Source: DT-110 sp030148525 (GTDB taxonomy: Bacteria; Bacteroidota; Bacteroidia; Chitinophagales; Saprospiraceae). From it: a DNA stretch of 64,000 bases. The DNA lies in the NCBI GenBank assembly GCA_965227445.1, contig OZ245751.1, forward strand, positions 4,650,001-4,714,000. Direction: 5' to 3'. Under the pieces are notes generated by a model. It ran no database searches and was not told the origin of the DNA. It saw nothing but the letters and a program-made list of their open reading frames with translations. Made by a program: the position numbers and the translations under genes. Below are positions 47,501-53,147 of the stretch, one piece after another. Positions within the stretch are counted from its first letter, which is position 1. Each line of letters opens with the position of its first letter.

Positions 47501-48426
47501 GTCAGGGTTCGTTCATCGGAGAATTCCAACTCCGAACTACTACAAATGTTATCCGTACCACGCAAGGTAGCCGTGAAGGTTTCCATATTCCCAACATCAT
47601 AGGTCGCATCGGGGAAGATGATCGACACATTTTTATCGGGCAGGCTTCCACTGGAGATAGTCCCCAGGTTCCAGGTCAGTTCCGTGAATCCGGTGCCGGG
47701 CAAACTGCCCGCCTGATCGCAACCATCGCAGGATTGCACCTCTACATCAGAAGGTACGGTGAGCGATAGAGTAGCTGATTCAAGCATATTGATCAGCGTT
47801 GCGTTGTCCTGCAGATCGATAGCAAGACCAACCTCCCGATCGGTCAGAAGCAGTCCCGAGGATGAGAGGTCGACCACGAAGGGTTCGGTATTATCGTTGA
47901 TGGTCACATCGGCTGTGACAGGACCTTCGTTCGTAGCCAGAGTGTTATCGGCTGATCGATCGAGGGTCGCTGTGACCACGGTGCCATCACACAAGCTACC
48001 GGGTTCGTAATTGACGACCAACTCCATTTGCCCAGTAGAACCAGCGGGCAGCGGATCGATCATATCAATGGTGAATTGGTGTTCGTTTCCGACCTGCTGG
48101 AAGGATGTGTTGGCCACATCAGTCGTTCCCGTAAAGGTGATAAATCCAACATCCGGAGCGGGCAGGGTAACCACCATCTCGGCATTGGAAAAGTTATTGG
48201 TATTGGACTGGGTACTGTATTTAATCACGTAAACCACCTGATCACCGGCATCCCGGGGAGAGGGTGTAGTGTTACTCAGGGAAATAGAGGCATTAAATAC
48301 ATCGGGATTCAAGGGACCGAAGGCGCTCATCCAGAAGAAGAGGCCTCCCATAAGGACACCCGTAATGCCTAATGACCAAAAGGATACAGTTCTTTGGCGG
48401 AAATTGCGTAGCAATCTGCGTTTCAT
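35557..48426 (-). CDS. Giant (4289-residue) secreted multidomain surface protein with T9SS sorting tail
   Basis: Domain order by approximate residue: signal/anchor 17-36; DUF11-like repeats at about 520-650, 670-820 and 828-960 (typical end VVTDQLPAGL); SdrD_B-like domains at about 1213, 1672, 2022 and 2385 (IGDYVWMDRNLDGVQN, GNLVWNDY). Interleaved are three GEVED domains ending at about 1669, 2020 and 2382, each closing with the literal GEVEDY motif. HYR/proprotein-like Cys repeats span about 2830-3870. A carboxypeptidase-like regulatory domain is at about 3888 and a dockerin-like loop at about 3972 (ADVNKSGSVTTLDLIQLRKL). A Por C-terminal domain spans about 4205-4289 (NAPNPFQTSTTVGF). All are surface or adhesion modules, so a long stalk-like adhesin or sheath protein is likely (inferred). 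There is no enzyme domain. Confidence 0.9.
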   Translation of the reverse strand: MKRRLLRNFRQRTVSFWSLGITGVLMGGLFFWMSAFGPLNPDVFNASISLSNTTPSPRDAGDQVVYVIKYSTQSNTNNFSNAEMVVTLPAPDVGFITFTGTTDVANTSFQQVGNEHQFTIDMIDPLPAGSTGQMELVVNYEPGSLCDGTVVTATLDRSADNTLATNEGPVTADVTINDNTEPFVVDLSSSGLLLTDREVGLAIDLQDNATLINMLESATLSLTVPSDVEVQSCDGCDQAGSLPGTGFTELTWNLGTISSGSLPDKNVSIIFPDATYDVGNMETFTATLRGTDNICSSSELEFSDERTLTLQSPPPPMPSISCITPTLSTATIGESGTLGISYKNSSTLAELEDFTYSLVIPPAMEVAALPNVLFTDGLGASDLETGLSATLTYTTNFGGPYSIHFTTNTTSNATPALGAGEYIISFEYAFNDPVPDNFMPVNNLIEIDYTVSSTGTDGSTISGANPRIGDGLDCVDCGGSPDFDCLDIDPTISATFDASPVTPSGNCSKSVVVRDPEVGIQRVQKSRDRNGYYPRDVVTFTLSFENCGPDPLTNTVVTDEMSAGLELVAGSYSYTGFSSDPADPAVTTNMDGSTTLVWNIGNLPASTPCQEYTISFQATVADMIMSNRSNCFDIDGQLNGNQLDDCTSASDGSTLRDCVNVPVLQAGPNGLAKTNRDIDLPNNRIFPEETVEYTIGWTIYGGFDATNLVVTDQLPAGLTFEDFQVTGYSSTLTDLSGWNANDVSFTEVNGELTWDFGALVFPGDPTPQNTGDNDQYELTYTITVDEGAVGNYQNCFDITAESVAGMGDNIRMDSPSECHTLNVNSVGPVNANKSFTGNNQRFPTQEIEYTLTFDNAGPFAVQNVSVTDQLPNQLEFIEGSIEYPETNGIQLPDPDADPGATFTYDAGNNTLTWTWDELPGAPAGEATTEPFTITFRAMVKPGVDAGVTIQNCFEVDVSGNNPNVEPRRSGGNDYIVRDCSNNITVLKLAQVSSRKGIKGECDNEFKFFDPDGPKPPDAMNLNGIGQTFEGGSADYRLEICNIGNVAVDEFVLIDILPWIGDIGVSVDADRESAWRPNLADTPRVNMDLSSPSLMNDDYLIYYSVEQSPCRDALKDGSGNPLGISPCTGPNWTTTTPADLANVQAIKIEFKEGRSIGKGEKLVLEWPMVAPAGSPVGEIAWNSFAYQGIRMDNMERFLVAEPNKVGILIKEDPKAQIGDYVWMDRNLDGVQNEPPIDGINGVKVVLWQSTDMAKGNGDDVKVDSTVTGFDQSGFPGYYLFPNLDPGNYYLVFDYETIPETSSPVDPDLGGDDALDSDADLVMGMTPLEELVANEDNRTFDLGLNPANCDYTTSSVEKNCISNDVENPNDDQVELLAFTVEKEKLGDREGDEEAGANTYTLVIQKCTSGPTENDPVSVEQLFVQGGLEYGVTYQPGDLTELPDSIFDVPEGVELKMVFYDEENRGCYYVEILSGCRDYGDLPDTYGTTGEEGAWHNVQQDKRLGSCVDSDDDGQPDPYAGYYENGDDGNTGRVAYGDCEEERGGDDEDGIEFLTPLIPGDTACIRITYTLPSGTPGFLNAWMDFDGDGTFTDLDTVGFISLDGSEFASTRNLSLPAGPVTDNQVVACFVVPDYDGIEEFADGSLFARFRLSCDGGLEPAGGAPDGEVEDYFRPLAKVGNLVWNDYSNNGLQNTGEPGINEVVVTLIHAGEDGAFDTPDDFVSTDTTGVGKNAPVDGRYYFCGLLENDTSMYKILVTTPEDYLPGKANQIAATDSTDSDGQGFPEPDAVEQVQVMFLLDDVTTLPQNENGLIDEGGSFGGFPDTAYNETFDFAFTESDFGDLPPEYGTDEDFPEEPAEHTVQPDKFLGSGIDSERDGTPTGDAMGDTNDENGITFLTPLVPGDTAKVRIQYTFTNENLDGFVRPDQAYINAWMDTDGEGGLAAEDQITWLSYGPTVFEQQNLVGSTNLVLDQAVDSSFVACFIVPENAVLPNANGYFRFRMGCEPDMPPVGPITGGEVEDYIVPLGKIGNLVWNDYNYNGQQDSGEPGIAGVPVKLIHAGEDEEFYTADDFITWDTTGLGKNAEAEEHGDDGRYYFCGLLANDTSMYKLVVYTPEDMTPGRVMVDGVAADSDSDGDLFRFEALDSVQTMFLLDNVRQLPLLEDGLTDLPPGQSFNAFADSTYDQTYDFAFNGIDYGDLPDTYTTLEESNGPQHILQPGKYLGACVDAERDGNPETMAGLFTGGDDGTASNYVHGTCTEAGNDEQGVRFPTPLVPGYEACIEIDYTAIDTSELVRDEVYLSAWIDFEGDGIFSESDRLTFVKKGDEVIEQQNVYLEKGEVTGLRLCFVVPANATFADGAIRARFRLNCETEPADVTPANLLVGGEVEDYYLPVAKLGNYTWLDNDIRGDQAFTDAPNTGVHTPESGVNEVDFVLIWYGEDGVFGTEDDRKYLKSSATGQQGEGEDGIYYFCGLQEGNFRVVPLKYANEENTGMASVEGEDGTVYDLTKADTVTVGAAGIPRYALTPLRKVLTVPDNIESNASDSDPDPWMEVSIPDLLTEGLPVSEDGLGDVPTIYGYPDTLTELRLDAGWVQEPNIEVVQKIVGVNYPESETCGHFNVIVDACIQNTAGSDMDYQMGVPLEHIQMGVDFADAFGGAFVSVVGTPQLIGQNGDTQGQQPQLTETGYDDLTGFFTVPAAPQLYPLINEQFNGNSDTLLFAPGTGLLWPGEKVLVRYVVEVAPEKIDEVAGLNLTFNSKASGLAVNYQGEPVSDYFLDGEQFMAMDMSDDSYETDESYDDPDGETNIGDCWKKAAAFAAFGQVNVVADESCSATIEPGLLLQQYYPECDFPTYPLGGYYRFTADGLNGVFYRPTELDASQFVDGNIRFLVETVNKECEPRWGHLLLEDKAAPVLEDTDFVIDTLFCNDLDWVKDNAETIDPASEYYIGSAEFADACSATLADQYFTDEVQFGDCEDDYFAKLIRTFVAEGPEGGQVTAEQVIVFIRPALEDLHFVEQPVMVQACSVVDEAVNVWPYWINAFGDTLYLNEVDCSFGVRTDEQEFPICNGKGVKIERVISVFDWCAEEVVPVDTVLIKIGDFDAPEFKDNARNVSFSPGDTGADQLYGYAYSTDYSTTLSTGPVDCTAAFSIDLEDLKSTFGFDIEDCEIADYSVEIWQFGPEIAYGIPTGDTIWRETNFPMINGMAAGIPVGVYGLVVEAFDGCYNSAKGVTFFTVKDQIAPVMKCDDDLNVSLSTEGYAKVFAADIDEGSWDNCALESLHVRRAVPQECIDSGNFDMDDLVEEDGVFYTEWADYIEFFCCDLAAEVLIELRGTDNAVDPWTGMAMPNTNICWMELTIEDKVEPICADLQGATTFCNDPALEDLSSFGTPAVPFSNCSNIEIVDLDPIEDLDRCGFGTITRQFQAVKNLGTDNEERSAICEQVINVVAHHDYWVKFPADQAADCGDDVEINGVEFAEEACDLIAVSSEDERFFATQDPDACYKIFRTYRVINWCEYDGEAQPTIVSRDWDGWNEENPTHPDGDDDPGDEDIYVIVKRNFADGLPDTVYYDNDSDPSADNNSADDPATPDYIEDYWWNVVSGNNDPSTEEYYEGYSPGRIGASCRGCNGSTWANDGDQTDSDISGNVQGDDTDFRYGSFGYWQYTQHIVVYDDVDPELTITGEDTFCSISNEDCAGPVEFSITATDLCTDDVEDVTITVRLDVGNDGTVDADVTANHDPATGIFSSRYPQGQHRLVITANDGCGNLITEDVVFDVVDCKEPAPICINGLSIELMPSEEDSTGAAMAVWASDFLASPIFDCNGQGEDGEVTKFSINRVGGEVDADQTGVTFNCEDAGQLIEVEVYAWDAAGNGDFCLTTVQVDDNMGSCSTGEGEGGVAGAIATEEGFPVADVAISLSGARSRQYLTGKEGDYSFTGLEEGLDFSVTPLKDSDAQQGVTTYDMVLMQKHILGMGPLDGPYKLLAADVNKSGSVTTLDLIQLRKLILNVETDFRNNTSWRFVESSYSFRNPANPFAEPFPEVKNINNLEGEIDASFVAIKIGDVNGSALAVVQPRSNRTFNLNLETPDELKAGDRVSIGVVAPKLSEVSGYQFTLQWSDTKWEDVTLVPVSISAEHYGWFPEQGMLTTSYHHVKPMGEGPITLFRLEGTLTEDMRAADLLQLSNRLTVAEAYDQRTGERLNVALHLQSEDPAREALQLLQNAPNPFQTSTTVGFYLPVAGEAEIEFRDARGRLLHRIRGDYAAGFNQVVVDAHQLTLGVVYYTLRTDEGQLTRTMVIQE

Positions 48427-48894
48427 ATTGTAGTTTTGATTTTTATTACCTATGGACCATCCAGTTTTGCAGACAAAGCCTGCGATCCGGGTATAGCAAT
48501 CAGAGGCTATCTATAGCAGTCTTTGAAACAGACTACATAGAAAGCACCCCATCAAGGGCAAGCATCACAAATGTTGTGCCAGAAATTGTTAACGGGTTAG
48601 AACATTGTTCTCTCGGAGGGAAGAAGGAAACGTACTACACGATATGACTAATATCTAGATATGCTGTATCGGGGAAACAGCCAACCTAAACGTACATGCA
48701 CAGGGGAATAAAAAACCGACAGCACAAATATACAAAAAGCACCATTTAATAACAAGCACAAAAAACCAGTATTTCCTTATACCATAAACAGGGTATTCCA
48801 AAAAACCATAAAGACCTGATAACCAAAACCCTAACTCATTGAAAAAATCATCATTTCACGCTATTTTTCTACGGTTCTTGTTTTTCCGTCGGCC
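48427..48894. other. Divergent promoter region of the giant gene
   Basis: This 468-bp gap has no credible gene; a plus-strand ORF at 48372-48647 overlaps the giant gene's start and lacks motifs. It has AT-rich stretches near 48700-48840 and a perfect 12-bp palindrome ATATCTAGATAT at 48651-48662, a possible operator for the giant gene or the DUF2141 gene on the other side. Confidence 0.5.
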
Positions 48895-49365
48895 GTGAAA
48901 CTGCACAAATATCCTGATCGTATGCCACCTGTATGTTCCTTGCCGTGCTTAGCTGTTCTTGTCGCCTTGTCAATGGCTCCGGTTGACGATCCAATGATTG
49001 GATTGAATGTCACTAATATCCAGGAAGAAATTGGTATGATCTGGATCGGAATCTATGATTCAGAAGAGAACTTTCTGGTGAAAGAACGGGCTATTGTAAA
49101 GGGGTATACAGTCGAACAGCCGGGAAGGATTCACATTTCCCTGCCCGATCTCCCCTACGGCACCTATGCCATTGCCATTTTCCACGACCTGAATAATAAT
49201 GGCTACCTGGACCAAAACATATTGGGGATCCCATCGGAACCCTTTGCTTTTTCACGTCGGCCTAAATCCAAGTTCCGTATGCCAAAGTTTGACGAAGTAG
49301 CCGTTACCTTCTCGCCCGATCAGCAGGAGATTACGCTTCCGCTAAAAACCTGGTGGAAGCTTTGA
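48895..49365 (+). CDS. DUF2141-domain secreted protein
   Basis: This 156-residue protein starts with GTG at 48895; an ATG at 48922 would remove the basic N-region of the signal peptide. Signal peptide about 1-28. The DUF2141 domain at about 35-150 carries LPDLPYGTYAIAIFHDLNNN, then GYLDQNILGIPSEPFAFS, where D-x-N-x-N-G-x-L-D looks like a Ca-binding loop. The function of DUF2141 is not established. A paralogue is encoded at 53643-54083, in the same signalling neighbourhood. The LytTR regulator gene starts 55 bp downstream. Confidence 0.85.
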   Translation: MKLHKYPDRMPPVCSLPCLAVLVALSMAPVDDPMIGLNVTNIQEEIGMIWIGIYDSEENFLVKERAIVKGYTVEQPGRIHISLPDLPYGTYAIAIFHDLNNNGYLDQNILGIPSEPFAFSRRPKSKFRMPKFDEVAVTFSPDQQEITLPLKTWWKL

Positions 49366-49387
49366 ATTAAATACGCTATAACCTAAG

Positions 49388-49395
49388 TATCTTTG
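49388..49395 (+). promoter_or_regulatory. -7 promoter element (TATCTTTG) of the LytTR gene
   Basis: TATCTTTG fits TAnnTTTG and ends 25 bp before the ATG at 49421. It sits after the DUF2141 stop, so the regulator can be transcribed on its own. Confidence 0.5.
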
Positions 49396-49420
49396 AAATG
49401 AAGATAAACCCTTTACATTC

Positions 49421-50176
49421 ATGACTGTACTTATCGTTGAGGACGAGGTTCCGGCAGCCAAGCGATTGCAGGCCATGTTAGCTAAGGCTATGCCGGAGGC
49501 TACCATCTCCCGGGTTTTGGATTCCGTGGCCGGCACCATCGATTACCTGCGAAAAGAAGCCGAACCCGACCTCATCTTTCTCGACATACAACTGGCCGAC
49601 GGGGAGAGTTTCGATATTCTGGAAGCCGTTCCTATCAGATGTCCGGTCATTTTCACTACTGCTTATGATCAATATACGCTACAGGCTTTCAAGGTAAACA
49701 GCATTGACTACCTCCTCAAACCGCTGGATGAGCGGGATCTGGAGCGGGCAATCACGCAGTTCCGCACCTACGCTCTGGAGCGTCGCCCCCTCCCCGGCCA
49801 GTGGTCGGCATTTTTGGAATCCGTACGCAAGCCCTCCTACAAAGAACGCTTTATGATCCGCTCGGGTGAGGAGTTTCGGTTTATTCAGGTATCGGATATT
49901 CAATACCTGTATTCCGAGCAGGGAATGGTTTACGCTCAACTAAATGACCGGCGGAAATTCCACCTCGATTTCACCCTCGACCAGCTCGATGGCATGTTAA
50001 ATCCAGATGAATTTTTCCGGATAAATCGCAAATTCATCATTCGCCTAGCTGCGATTGACCGAATTTTCACGTATTTTAATAGCCGATTGAAACTAGAAGT
50101 AACCCCAGCTCCGCCCTTTGACCTGATCGTAAGTCGGGACAGAGTGCCGGATTTTAAGCACTGGATTGACCGCTGA
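49421..50176 (+). CDS. LytTR-family response regulator
   Basis: This 251-residue protein has a receiver domain (residues 1-118) with acidic Glu7/Asp8, phospho-acceptor Asp55 (LIFLDIQ), Thr79/80 and Lys100 (YLLKPL). The LytTR DNA-binding domain covers about 143-250 (KERFMIRSGEEFRFIQVSDI, then EFFRINRKFIIRL). It should act with a LytS-type kinase; one is encoded at 54234-55325, on the other strand and separated by the BlaI/BlaR1 locus. A 44-residue membrane ORF and a terminator follow. Confidence 0.93.
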   Translation: MTVLIVEDEVPAAKRLQAMLAKAMPEATISRVLDSVAGTIDYLRKEAEPDLIFLDIQLADGESFDILEAVPIRCPVIFTTAYDQYTLQAFKVNSIDYLLKPLDERDLERAITQFRTYALERRPLPGQWSAFLESVRKPSYKERFMIRSGEEFRFIQVSDIQYLYSEQGMVYAQLNDRRKFHLDFTLDQLDGMLNPDEFFRINRKFIIRLAAIDRIFTYFNSRLKLEVTPAPPFDLIVSRDRVPDFKHWIDR

Positions 50177-50208
50177 TATTCCCTGTTCCCAATAAAATTA
50201 CCCCATTT

Positions 50209-50343
50209 ATGAAACCACAACACACCACATCCAACCCGCCCGATATTCTCGTGGCGTTTCTCGTATTCCTGTTGTGCGTACTCATCGCATTATTTGCTCC
50301 TGAATCGGTTTCGACCCTGTCGCCACCGGAAGGGCTTGGTTGA
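50209..50343 (+). CDS. Possible small membrane protein
   Basis: A 44-codon ORF starts 33 bp after the LytTR stop: MKPQHTTSNP, then a single hydrophobic helix at about residues 13-30 (ILVAFLVFLLCVLIALFA), then a short hydrophilic tail. Location and membrane helix are reasons to think it real. There is no family match that I recognise. It would be co-transcribed with the regulator. Confidence 0.5.
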   Translation: MKPQHTTSNPPDILVAFLVFLLCVLIALFAPESVSTLSPPEGLG

Positions 50344-50354
50344 CGTTTGGTGGC

Positions 50355-50516
50355 TTCGACTGCCTTCGACTGCCTTCGACTGCCTTCGACTGCCTTCGAC
50401 TTCGCTCAGGCAGCTCTCAGGCAGCTCTCGGATAGGGCTCAGGCAGCTCTCAGGCAGCTCTCGGATAGGGCTCTGGCAGCTCTCGGGTAGGGCTCTGGCA
50501 GCTGTTCAGGTAGCTA
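50355..50516. repeat. Tandem repeats with 10-bp and 11-bp periods
   Basis: The unit TTCGACTGCC occurs four times without change (50355-50394) plus a partial unit. From 50407 an 11-bp period follows: CAGGCAGCTCT, CAGGCAGCTCT, CGGATAGGGCT, the same three again, then CTGGCAGCTCT, CGGGTAGGGCT and CTGGCAGCTGT. There are no stop-free coding signs. The period is close to one DNA helix turn. Confidence 0.85.
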
Positions 50517-50541
50517 CTTTTCAGAATTTTCTTTTGACTCT

Positions 50542-50572
50542 GCTGGCTGAGCGGAGCCGAAGCCAGCTTTTT
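50542..50572 (+). terminator. Rho-independent terminator after the LytTR genes
   Basis: GCTGGCT (50542-50548) pairs with AGCCAGC (50561-50567) around GAGCGGAGCCGA and is followed by TTTTT. A second hairpin with the same 12-base core but a different stem, GCTTCCT/AGGAAGC, lies at 50590-50615. The first is a good plus-strand terminator. Confidence 0.65.
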
Positions 50573-50627
50573 CCTCCAAGCTGTCCACCGCTTCCTGAGC
50601 GGAGCCGAAGGAAGCACTCTCATTCCT

Positions 50628-50900
50628 TCACTTCGCCAGTTCATGGAGCGCATCAAAATCAGCCCGCATCAATGCCTCCTTCTTTTTACGACTCCAGCCC
50701 TGAATCTGTTTCTCTCGGTAGAAGGCTTTGTCGATGCGTTTAAAAACTTCGAAATACACCAGCTCCACAGGTAGGCGTTTTTTAGTATGGTTGGCACCTT
50801 CCCCATTTTGGTGTTGTTGCAGTCTGCGATCCAGGTATTTAGTACTGCCTGTATAGTAACTGCCATCGGCGCATTTCAGAATATACATATAGCCTTTCAT
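50628..50900 (-). CDS. GIY-YIG domain endonuclease-like protein
   Basis: This 90-residue protein is a single GIY-YIG domain. It has MYILKCADGSYYTGSTKYLD (the Y-x-x-L...Y-x-G-x-T pattern), Arg25/Arg26 in DRRLQQH, a HTKKRLPVELVYFE segment, and Glu in YREKQIQGW. The size fits the stand-alone UvrC-like family (YhbQ type). The active residues look present. Role in repair or mobile-element biology is unknown. It lies next to tandem repeats and hairpins, as is often seen, but no link is proved. Confidence 0.88.
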   Translation of the reverse strand: MKGYMYILKCADGSYYTGSTKYLDRRLQQHQNGEGANHTKKRLPVELVYFEVFKRIDKAFYREKQIQGWSRKKKEALMRADFDALHELAK

Positions 50901-51243
50901 ATGGGTGCGGCTCTATTTTGATGCAGAGGGTTGTTTTTGAGTACATTAAAGATAGGTATGATGGTACAATCAATCAAGATGTATTAATACGGTAATAACG
51001 TTTATCAACCCAAGTTTGGCGGGGTGGACGATCAACTCCATGCCTTTTCGTCAGGCCGGTGTTTTGCTTTGGTTTTTTCCAGCCTGCACCTCGCTGTGCA
51101 CTCCTTGCCGCTTAGCGATGCCTTTCCCCCTACCGAATGGACTCATGACTTGCACCCTTTAGCTGTGGGGCTATGCCTGGCGCACCAACAAAAAAGGCCT
51201 GCCTCCAGTGGAAGCAGGCCCGTAACCTCGTTTCGTCGGGTGA
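50901..51243. other. Gap with terminator, no gene accepted
   Basis: A plus-strand ORF at 51024-51251 has no family features. The first 150 bp upstream of the GIY-YIG gene are AT-rich and promoter-like. At the far end is the BlaR1 terminator, listed separately. Confidence 0.5.
51188..51221 (-). terminator. Rho-independent terminator of the second BlaR1 gene
   Basis: On the minus strand GGCCTGC (51220-51214) pairs with GCAGGCC (51202-51196) around an 11-nt loop, followed by TTTTTTT. It begins about 23 bp after the BlaR1 stop (51244). Confidence 0.85.
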
Positions 51244-53127
51244 TTACTTAGGGTTGTTATTCCCTTTTTTGCGCATCTCCTGAAGCTTGCGCATGAGTTC
51301 CTTTTGCTCAGCTTGCATCTTCTGCATCATTTCGCGTTGCATTTCCTGCATTTCGCGTTGCAGCTTTTGCATCTCCGCTTGCTTGTCTTTGAGGACTGCG
51401 GCCATTTCCTGTTGCATGGCCTTTTGCTTCTCGTTCATCTTTATCTGAATCTCGCGGAGGCGCTCCGGATTATTTTCGAGCTCTTTTTCGTGTTCGGCCA
51501 TCTCGAGTTCCATTTTGCGCATGGCTTCCTCCATGACCAATTGCTCTTTTTCCATTTTTTCGGCCATCAGTTGTTCAACCTGCATCATTTTGGATTCCAT
51601 CTCTTGCTGGCGATCCTCCATTTTTTCCTGCATTTCGACCATCAGCTTTTCCATTTTAAGCTGTTGCTCCTTGGTCAGACCTTCCGGAATAGTATCCGGG
51701 AAAGGAGGGAACGGAGGTGGTGGTGGCGGTGCCGGAGCACTTGGCGCGGGTGGTGCCGGTGGCGCAGGCGGTGATGCCGGTGCTTTAGGGGACGGTGGTG
51801 GCGGAGGAGGTGGCGGAGGCCTGTTTTCCAGAATGTAGGCGACCTTATCTTCGTAGGCAGTAAACTCGGAGGGGGGAATATCACGTCCGTTAATCCGTAA
51901 TTTCTTGATAGATCCGTCTTCAATGGTAGCGGCTATTTCCTCCCCGTTCTGGCGATGGGTGAACTTAGTTCGCCCCTGGGGCAGGGTATCAAGCGACGAA
52001 AAATGAAAGTCATAATTGGAGTCGTAGTCAAAGGCGATGGCGAAATCGGTATCGACCTCTTTACGATCCTCTCTGGGGCGTTCCAGCGGATGGCTGATCG
52101 ATATCAGGGTGCCCATGGCAGCCACCAATATCGAAAGAGTTACTTTTTCCATGTTGCTTTTTTTATAGTTGGGTGATTGTAAAATGCGTTGTACGCGGTT
52201 TAGCAGGTGGCGTCCTGACCCGGTGGCAGCCAGGGCCAGGCGGGGTTGATTACTTTTCATTTGTTCCAGGTAGAGCAGTGCTTTTGCGTAAGCGGTAGGA
52301 TGCTGCTGGCTTTGCACCACCAGATCGTCACAGCAAAGCTCCCGTTCCTGTCGTAATTGGTCCGACATCCACCAAACGACCGGGTGATAGTAGAAGAGTG
52401 CCTCCACCAGTGACTGGACGACGTTCCAGAGGTAGTCGTGACGGCGAATATGGGATAATTCATGCACCAGCAAGGCTTCGATCTCAGCGGGTTGCAGGCC
52501 CGTCCATAAACCAGCCGGTACCAGGATCACCGGTCGCCACCAACCCAATACCATGGGCGTGTTAATGTGTCGTGACTCCAGTAATCCCACCTTCCGACCC
52601 AGGCCCAGCCTTGCAGACCAATGGCGTAGACGTTTCTCCCATTTCGGTGGGGGCGATAACACCCCGTTACGCCGTAACTGATGTACGTACCACCAGCCAC
52701 CCGCCAAGCGTAAGGCAAAGATCAGTACGCCCAGGGACCAGATCCAAACCAAGTAAACCATATTGGTATTTAGCCAGCTGTTGAGAACAGCTATCTTTCC
52801 GGGAGCAGTCTTCGAAACTTCGGTTGTGGTCACTCCGGTGGTTAGCGTCTGGTCGAGCAGTTCTTCGGCCACGATAACCTCTTCGTAACCAGTAGCAGAG
52901 ACAGCAGGCTGCAGGTGATTTGCCAGCGTATAGGCAGCCCAGGCCACCGTAAGCACCATACAGATTTGCAGGAAATGGTATCGCCAACGGGCGGTAGCTT
53001 TTCGACTCAGGGCTAACCCCAAAGCCACAATGCCCCCCATGAGGGTGATTTGCCAGATGGAGTGCACCACCATCCAACCGATTGCTTCGATCCAACGTTC
53101 CGATAAAAGAGTATCCAGTAGGGTCAT
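51244..53127 (-). CDS. BlaR1/M56-family membrane metallopeptidase with proline-rich and Met/Glu-rich tail
   Basis: This 627-residue protein has membrane helices at about 15-40, 52-70, 122-140 and 328-345. The zinc motif HELSH is at 222-226 and ERELCCDD at 261-268, as in BlaR1/MecR1 M56 proteases. The segment after the last helix (about 346-430) is periplasmic. It is followed by a Pro/Ala stretch (436-475) and a long charged coiled coil (about 484-625) rich in Met, Glu, Lys and Gln. There is no penicillin-binding domain, so the signal is unlike classic beta-lactam sensing. It is paired with BlaI 20 bp upstream. Protease activity leading to BlaI release is the expected role. Confidence 0.9.
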   Translation of the reverse strand: MTLLDTLLSERWIEAIGWMVVHSIWQITLMGGIVALGLALSRKATARWRYHFLQICMVLTVAWAAYTLANHLQPAVSATGYEEVIVAEELLDQTLTTGVTTTEVSKTAPGKIAVLNSWLNTNMVYLVWIWSLGVLIFALRLAGGWWYVHQLRRNGVLSPPPKWEKRLRHWSARLGLGRKVGLLESRHINTPMVLGWWRPVILVPAGLWTGLQPAEIEALLVHELSHIRRHDYLWNVVQSLVEALFYYHPVVWWMSDQLRQERELCCDDLVVQSQQHPTAYAKALLYLEQMKSNQPRLALAATGSGRHLLNRVQRILQSPNYKKSNMEKVTLSILVAAMGTLISISHPLERPREDRKEVDTDFAIAFDYDSNYDFHFSSLDTLPQGRTKFTHRQNGEEIAATIEDGSIKKLRINGRDIPPSEFTAYEDKVAYILENRPPPPPPPPPSPKAPASPPAPPAPPAPSAPAPPPPPPFPPFPDTIPEGLTKEQQLKMEKLMVEMQEKMEDRQQEMESKMMQVEQLMAEKMEKEQLVMEEAMRKMELEMAEHEKELENNPERLREIQIKMNEKQKAMQQEMAAVLKDKQAEMQKLQREMQEMQREMMQKMQAEQKELMRKLQEMRKKGNNNPK

Positions 53128-53147
53128 AATGCGTTGTTTTGACAGGC

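Noticed and set aside
48372..48647. 91-codon plus-strand ORF
   Set aside because: It overlaps the start and promoter of the giant gene and has no motif.
50209..50343. Leaving the 44-codon ORF out as noise
   Set aside because: It was kept as a low-confidence gene because of its position and clean membrane helix.
50355..50516. CRISPR array
   Set aside because: The repeats are 10-11 bp and adjacent, with no spacers and no cas genes.
51024..51251. 75-codon plus-strand ORF
   Set aside because: It crosses the BlaR1 terminator and has no family features.
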